From NCBI GenBank assembly GCA_903847545.1, contig CAINDZ010000243.1:1-8423 (forward strand): 8,423 nt of DNA. Direction: 5' to 3'. Source of the DNA: an uncultured bacterium. Lineage in GTDB: Bacteria > Krumholzibacteriota > Krumholzibacteriia > LZORAL124-64-63. The translations under genes and the position numbers were made by a program. Below are positions 6,966 through 8,423 of this stretch, one piece after another. The number at the start of each line of letters is the position of its first letter. Position 1 is the stretch's first letter. The notes under the pieces were generated by a model. The model saw only the letters and a program-made list of their open reading frames with translations, searched no databases and was not told the DNA's origin.

Positions 6966-7041
6966 TGGTGGAGCCAAGGGGGATCGAACCCCTGACCTTT
7001 TGACTGCCAGTCAAACGCTCTCCCAGCTGAGCTATGGCCCC
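6966..7041 (-). tRNA. tRNA-Ala (anticodon GGC)
   Basis: A 76-base gene that folds as a standard cloverleaf. The acceptor GGGGCCA pairs with TGGCTCC and contains the G3-U70 wobble that marks alanine tRNAs. The D-arm is GCTC...GAGC. The anticodon stem TTTGA/TCAAA encloses loop CTGGCAG, giving anticodon GGC, which reads GCC and GCU. The T-arm is AGGGG-TTCGATC-CCCCT. The discriminator base is A and CCA is encoded in the gene. It has its own promoter and terminator. Confidence 0.97.
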
Positions 7042-7061
7042 ACCAGAATCGACGAAGCGCA

Positions 7062-7089
7062 AATATAGCATCGACCTGCCGCGTGTCAA
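7062..7089 (-). promoter_or_regulatory. Sigma70-type promoter of tRNA-Ala
   Basis: On the - strand, TTGACA (7089-7084, perfect -35) is followed after 16 bases by TATATT (7067-7062, -10). Transcription would begin near 7055, leaving a leader of about 14 bases before the mature tRNA at 7041. The near-consensus match and position fit a strong stable-RNA promoter. Confidence 0.85.
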
Positions 7090-7103
7090 ACTTTTCGCCC
7101 GCC

Positions 7104-7132
7104 TTGACTTCGCCACCCGCGGACGGTTAAAT
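7104..7132 (+). promoter_or_regulatory. Sigma70-type promoter of tRNA-Leu
   Basis: TTGACT (7104-7109) and TTAAAT (7127-7132) are separated by 17 bases, on the + strand. The discriminator just after the -10 is CCCCCGG, a GC-rich type associated in proteobacteria with stringent (ppGpp) control. Transcription would begin near 7139, giving a leader of about 44 bases before the tRNA. Confidence 0.75.
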
Positions 7133-7182
7133 CCCCCGGTCGCCGGAGCCGCGCCCAACGCGGCCATGGCCTGCCCTTCGGT

Positions 7183-7269
7183 GCCGGAGTGGTGGAACTG
7201 GCAGACGCGCTGGACTCAAAATCCAGTGTCCTTCGGGACGTGTGGGTTCGAGCCCCACCTCCGGCACCA
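7183..7269 (+). tRNA. tRNA-Leu (anticodon CAA)
   Basis: An 87-base class II tRNA. The acceptor GCCGGAG (7183-7189) pairs with CTCCGGC (7259-7265), followed by discriminator A and an encoded CCA. The anticodon stem CTGGA/TCCAG holds loop CTCAAAA, giving anticodon CAA at 7217-7219, which reads UUG. A long variable arm (GTCC-TTCG-GGAC core) and T-arm GTGGG-TTCGAGC-CCCAC follow. The long variable arm and A73 fit leucine. Confidence 0.96.
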
Positions 7270-7313
7270 CCCTCCCCGCCCGCGCCTCGACGAACACCCG
7301 TCTGGACACAACA

Positions 7314-7340
7314 CGAGGGACGGCACCACGCCGCCCCTCG
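7314..7340. terminator. Possible bidirectional terminator after tRNA-Leu
   Basis: CGAGGGACGGC (7314-7324) pairs with GCCGCCCCTCG (7330-7340) over 11 positions with one A-C mismatch and a five-base loop. It lies 44 bases past tRNA-Leu and 39 bases past the stop of the convergent dehydrogenase gene. There is no real T-tract (CCTTGTTC follows), so it may be a weak terminator or need Rho. Confidence 0.45.
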
Positions 7341-7379
7341 CCTTGTTCGCCCTTCCCAGCGGCCGCGTCTGCGGCACGG

Positions 7380-8423
7380 CTACCGGTCGGACATGTAGGG
7401 ATACGGATAAGCCCGGGGCGGGTCAAACGTCTCCTTCACCGACCGCGGGCTGACCCAGCGGATCAGGTTCAGGTAGCTGCCGGCCTTGTCGTTCGTGCCG
7501 GAGGCGCGGCTGCCGCCGAACGGCTGCTGCCCCACCACGGCGCCCGTGGGCTTGTCGTTGATGTAGAAGTTGCCGGCCGCGCCCTGAAGCTCGTCCTTCA
7601 TGTGGACGATCGCGGCGCGGTCCTGCGCGAAGATCGCGCCCGTCAGCGCGTACGTCGCCGAGCGGTCGCAGATCTTCAGCATCTTGCCGAGGTCCTTGTC
7701 CGCGAACACGTGCAGCGTCAGCACCGGCCCGAAGATCTCCTCGACCATCGTCTCGTACAGCGGGTCGAGCGCCTCGATGACGGTGGGCTCGATGAAGAAC
7801 CCGGTCGACATGTCGCAGCCGCCCCCGGCGATGATGCGCGCCTTGCCCTTGGCCTTCTTCGCGCGGTCGATGAAGCCCTTGATGTCGTTGAACGCGCCCT
7901 TGTCGATGACCGCGCCCATGAAGGTGCGGAAGTCAGACACGTCGCCCATGCGGATCGAGGCGATGGCCTCGAGCAACTGCTTCTTCACCTGCGGCCACAG
8001 GCTCTCGGGAATGTACGCGCGGCTGGCGGCGCTGCACTTCTGGCCCTGGTACTCGAAGGCGCCGCGCACCATCGCGGTGACCAGCGCGTCGACGTCGGCG
8101 CTCGGGTGCGCAAAGATGAAGTCCTTGCCGCCGGTCTCGCCCACCAGCCGCGGGTAGCAGCGGTAGTTCGCGATGTTGTTGCCGATCGTGCGCCACATGT
8201 CGTGGAACACGCTGGTCGAGCCGGTGAAATGCACGCCGCCCAGCTCGGGCGCCGCCATCACCGGGTTGCCCACCTGGCCGCCGCTGCCGGGCACGAAGTT
8301 GATCACGCCGTCGGGCATGCCCGCCTCGCGCAGGATGTCCATGATGACCCAGCCGCTGAGCACCGAGCTCGACGCGGGCTTCCAGACCACGGTGTTGCCC
8401 ATCAGCGCCGGCGCCGTCGGCAG
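7380..8423 (-). CDS. pruA: L-glutamate gamma-semialdehyde (1-pyrroline-5-carboxylate) dehydrogenase, C-terminal part
   Basis: NAD(P)-dependent aldehyde dehydrogenase that oxidises glutamate gamma-semialdehyde to glutamate, the second step of proline catabolism, in the cytoplasm. The visible 347 residues start in frame at the window edge (base 8423 is a first codon position) with ALMGNTVVWKP, the cofactor-binding region. FTGS follows, then the catalytic general base in GETGGKDF (Glu96 of the visible part) and the nucleophile in EYQGQKCSA (Cys130). The C-terminal half has EEIFGPVL and the hallmark GNFYINDKPTGAVVGQQPFGG and RASGTNDK segments. These match, from memory, human ALDH4A1-type enzymes rather than the dehydrogenase half of PutA. 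Family members have about 540 residues, so about 190 are missing upstream. The TAG stop at 7382-7380 is followed by a hairpin shared with tRNA-Leu. No proline dehydrogenase is visible; it may lie outside the window. Confidence 0.95.
   Translation of the reverse strand: MPTAPALMGNTVVWKPASSSVLSGWVIMDILREAGMPDGVINFVPGSGGQVGNPVMAAPELGGVHFTGSTSVFHDMWRTIGNNIANYRCYPRLVGETGGKDFIFAHPSADVDALVTAMVRGAFEYQGQKCSAASRAYIPESLWPQVKKQLLEAIASIRMGDVSDFRTFMGAVIDKGAFNDIKGFIDRAKKAKGKARIIAGGGCDMSTGFFIEPTVIEALDPLYETMVEEIFGPVLTLHVFADKDLGKMLKICDRSATYALTGAIFAQDRAAIVHMKDELQGAAGNFYINDKPTGAVVGQQPFGGSRASGTNDKAGSYLNLIRWVSPRSVKETFDPPRAYPYPYMSDR

Noticed and set aside
4601..7068. Long + strand open frames across the kinase and VTT region
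   Set aside because: They are antisense to genes with clear PAS, HisKA_3, ATPase and VTT motifs, and their translations are low-complexity shadows; one even runs through a tRNA gene.
1..8423. CRISPR arrays, insertion sequences, phage or integration sites, including attachment sites at the tRNA 3' ends
   Set aside because: I found no regularly spaced repeats, no transposase or integrase, and no repeated copy of a tRNA 3' end in the window.

Overview
The window comes from a GC-rich bacterial chromosome (roughly two-thirds G+C by eye, with strong G/C bias at third codon positions). An outer-membrane barrel protein and exported c-type cytochromes indicate a Gram-negative cell. Both tRNA genes encode their own CCA end and have sigma70-type promoters. 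I cannot name the species. An environmental lineage such as the FCB group/Krumholzibacteriota or a deltaproteobacterium-like phylum is a guess only.

Region 1 (1-3610, + strand) is a tight three-gene exported redox operon: a small monoheme cytochrome c, a DUF3373-type porin-like beta-barrel ending in Phe, and an octaheme c-type cytochrome resembling the octaheme tetrathionate reductase (OTR) family. Each gene has a good Shine-Dalgarno sequence, and the third gene's site overlaps the stop codon of the second. The operon may continue upstream of the window. It ends at a perfect 14-bp GC-rich inverted repeat. The likely role is periplasmic or trans-outer-membrane electron transfer, possibly to a sulfur or nitrogen oxyanion. 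This is the most interesting part of the window.

Region 2 (3633-6861, - strand) holds, in transcription order, a TVP38/TMEM64 (VTT) membrane protein, a soluble PAS-PAS histidine kinase of the NarL-partner (HisKA_3) type, and an EamA/DMT-family transporter. The kinase stop and the transporter start overlap as TGATG, so translation is probably coupled. No response regulator is present in the window.

Region 3 (6915-7340) holds two divergent tRNA genes, tRNA-Ala(GGC) on the - strand and tRNA-Leu(CAA) on the + strand. Near-consensus back-to-back promoters are packed into the 141 bp between them. tRNA-Ala is followed by a clear intrinsic terminator, and tRNA-Leu by a weaker hairpin.

Region 4 (7380-8423, - strand) is the C-terminal two-thirds of an L-glutamate gamma-semialdehyde (1-pyrroline-5-carboxylate) dehydrogenase resembling eukaryotic ALDH4A1. 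Its N-terminus lies beyond the window. I see no mobile elements, CRISPR arrays, rRNA or phage genes. Many long open frames opposite the real genes, including one of about 1,070 codons, are products of GC-rich codon bias.
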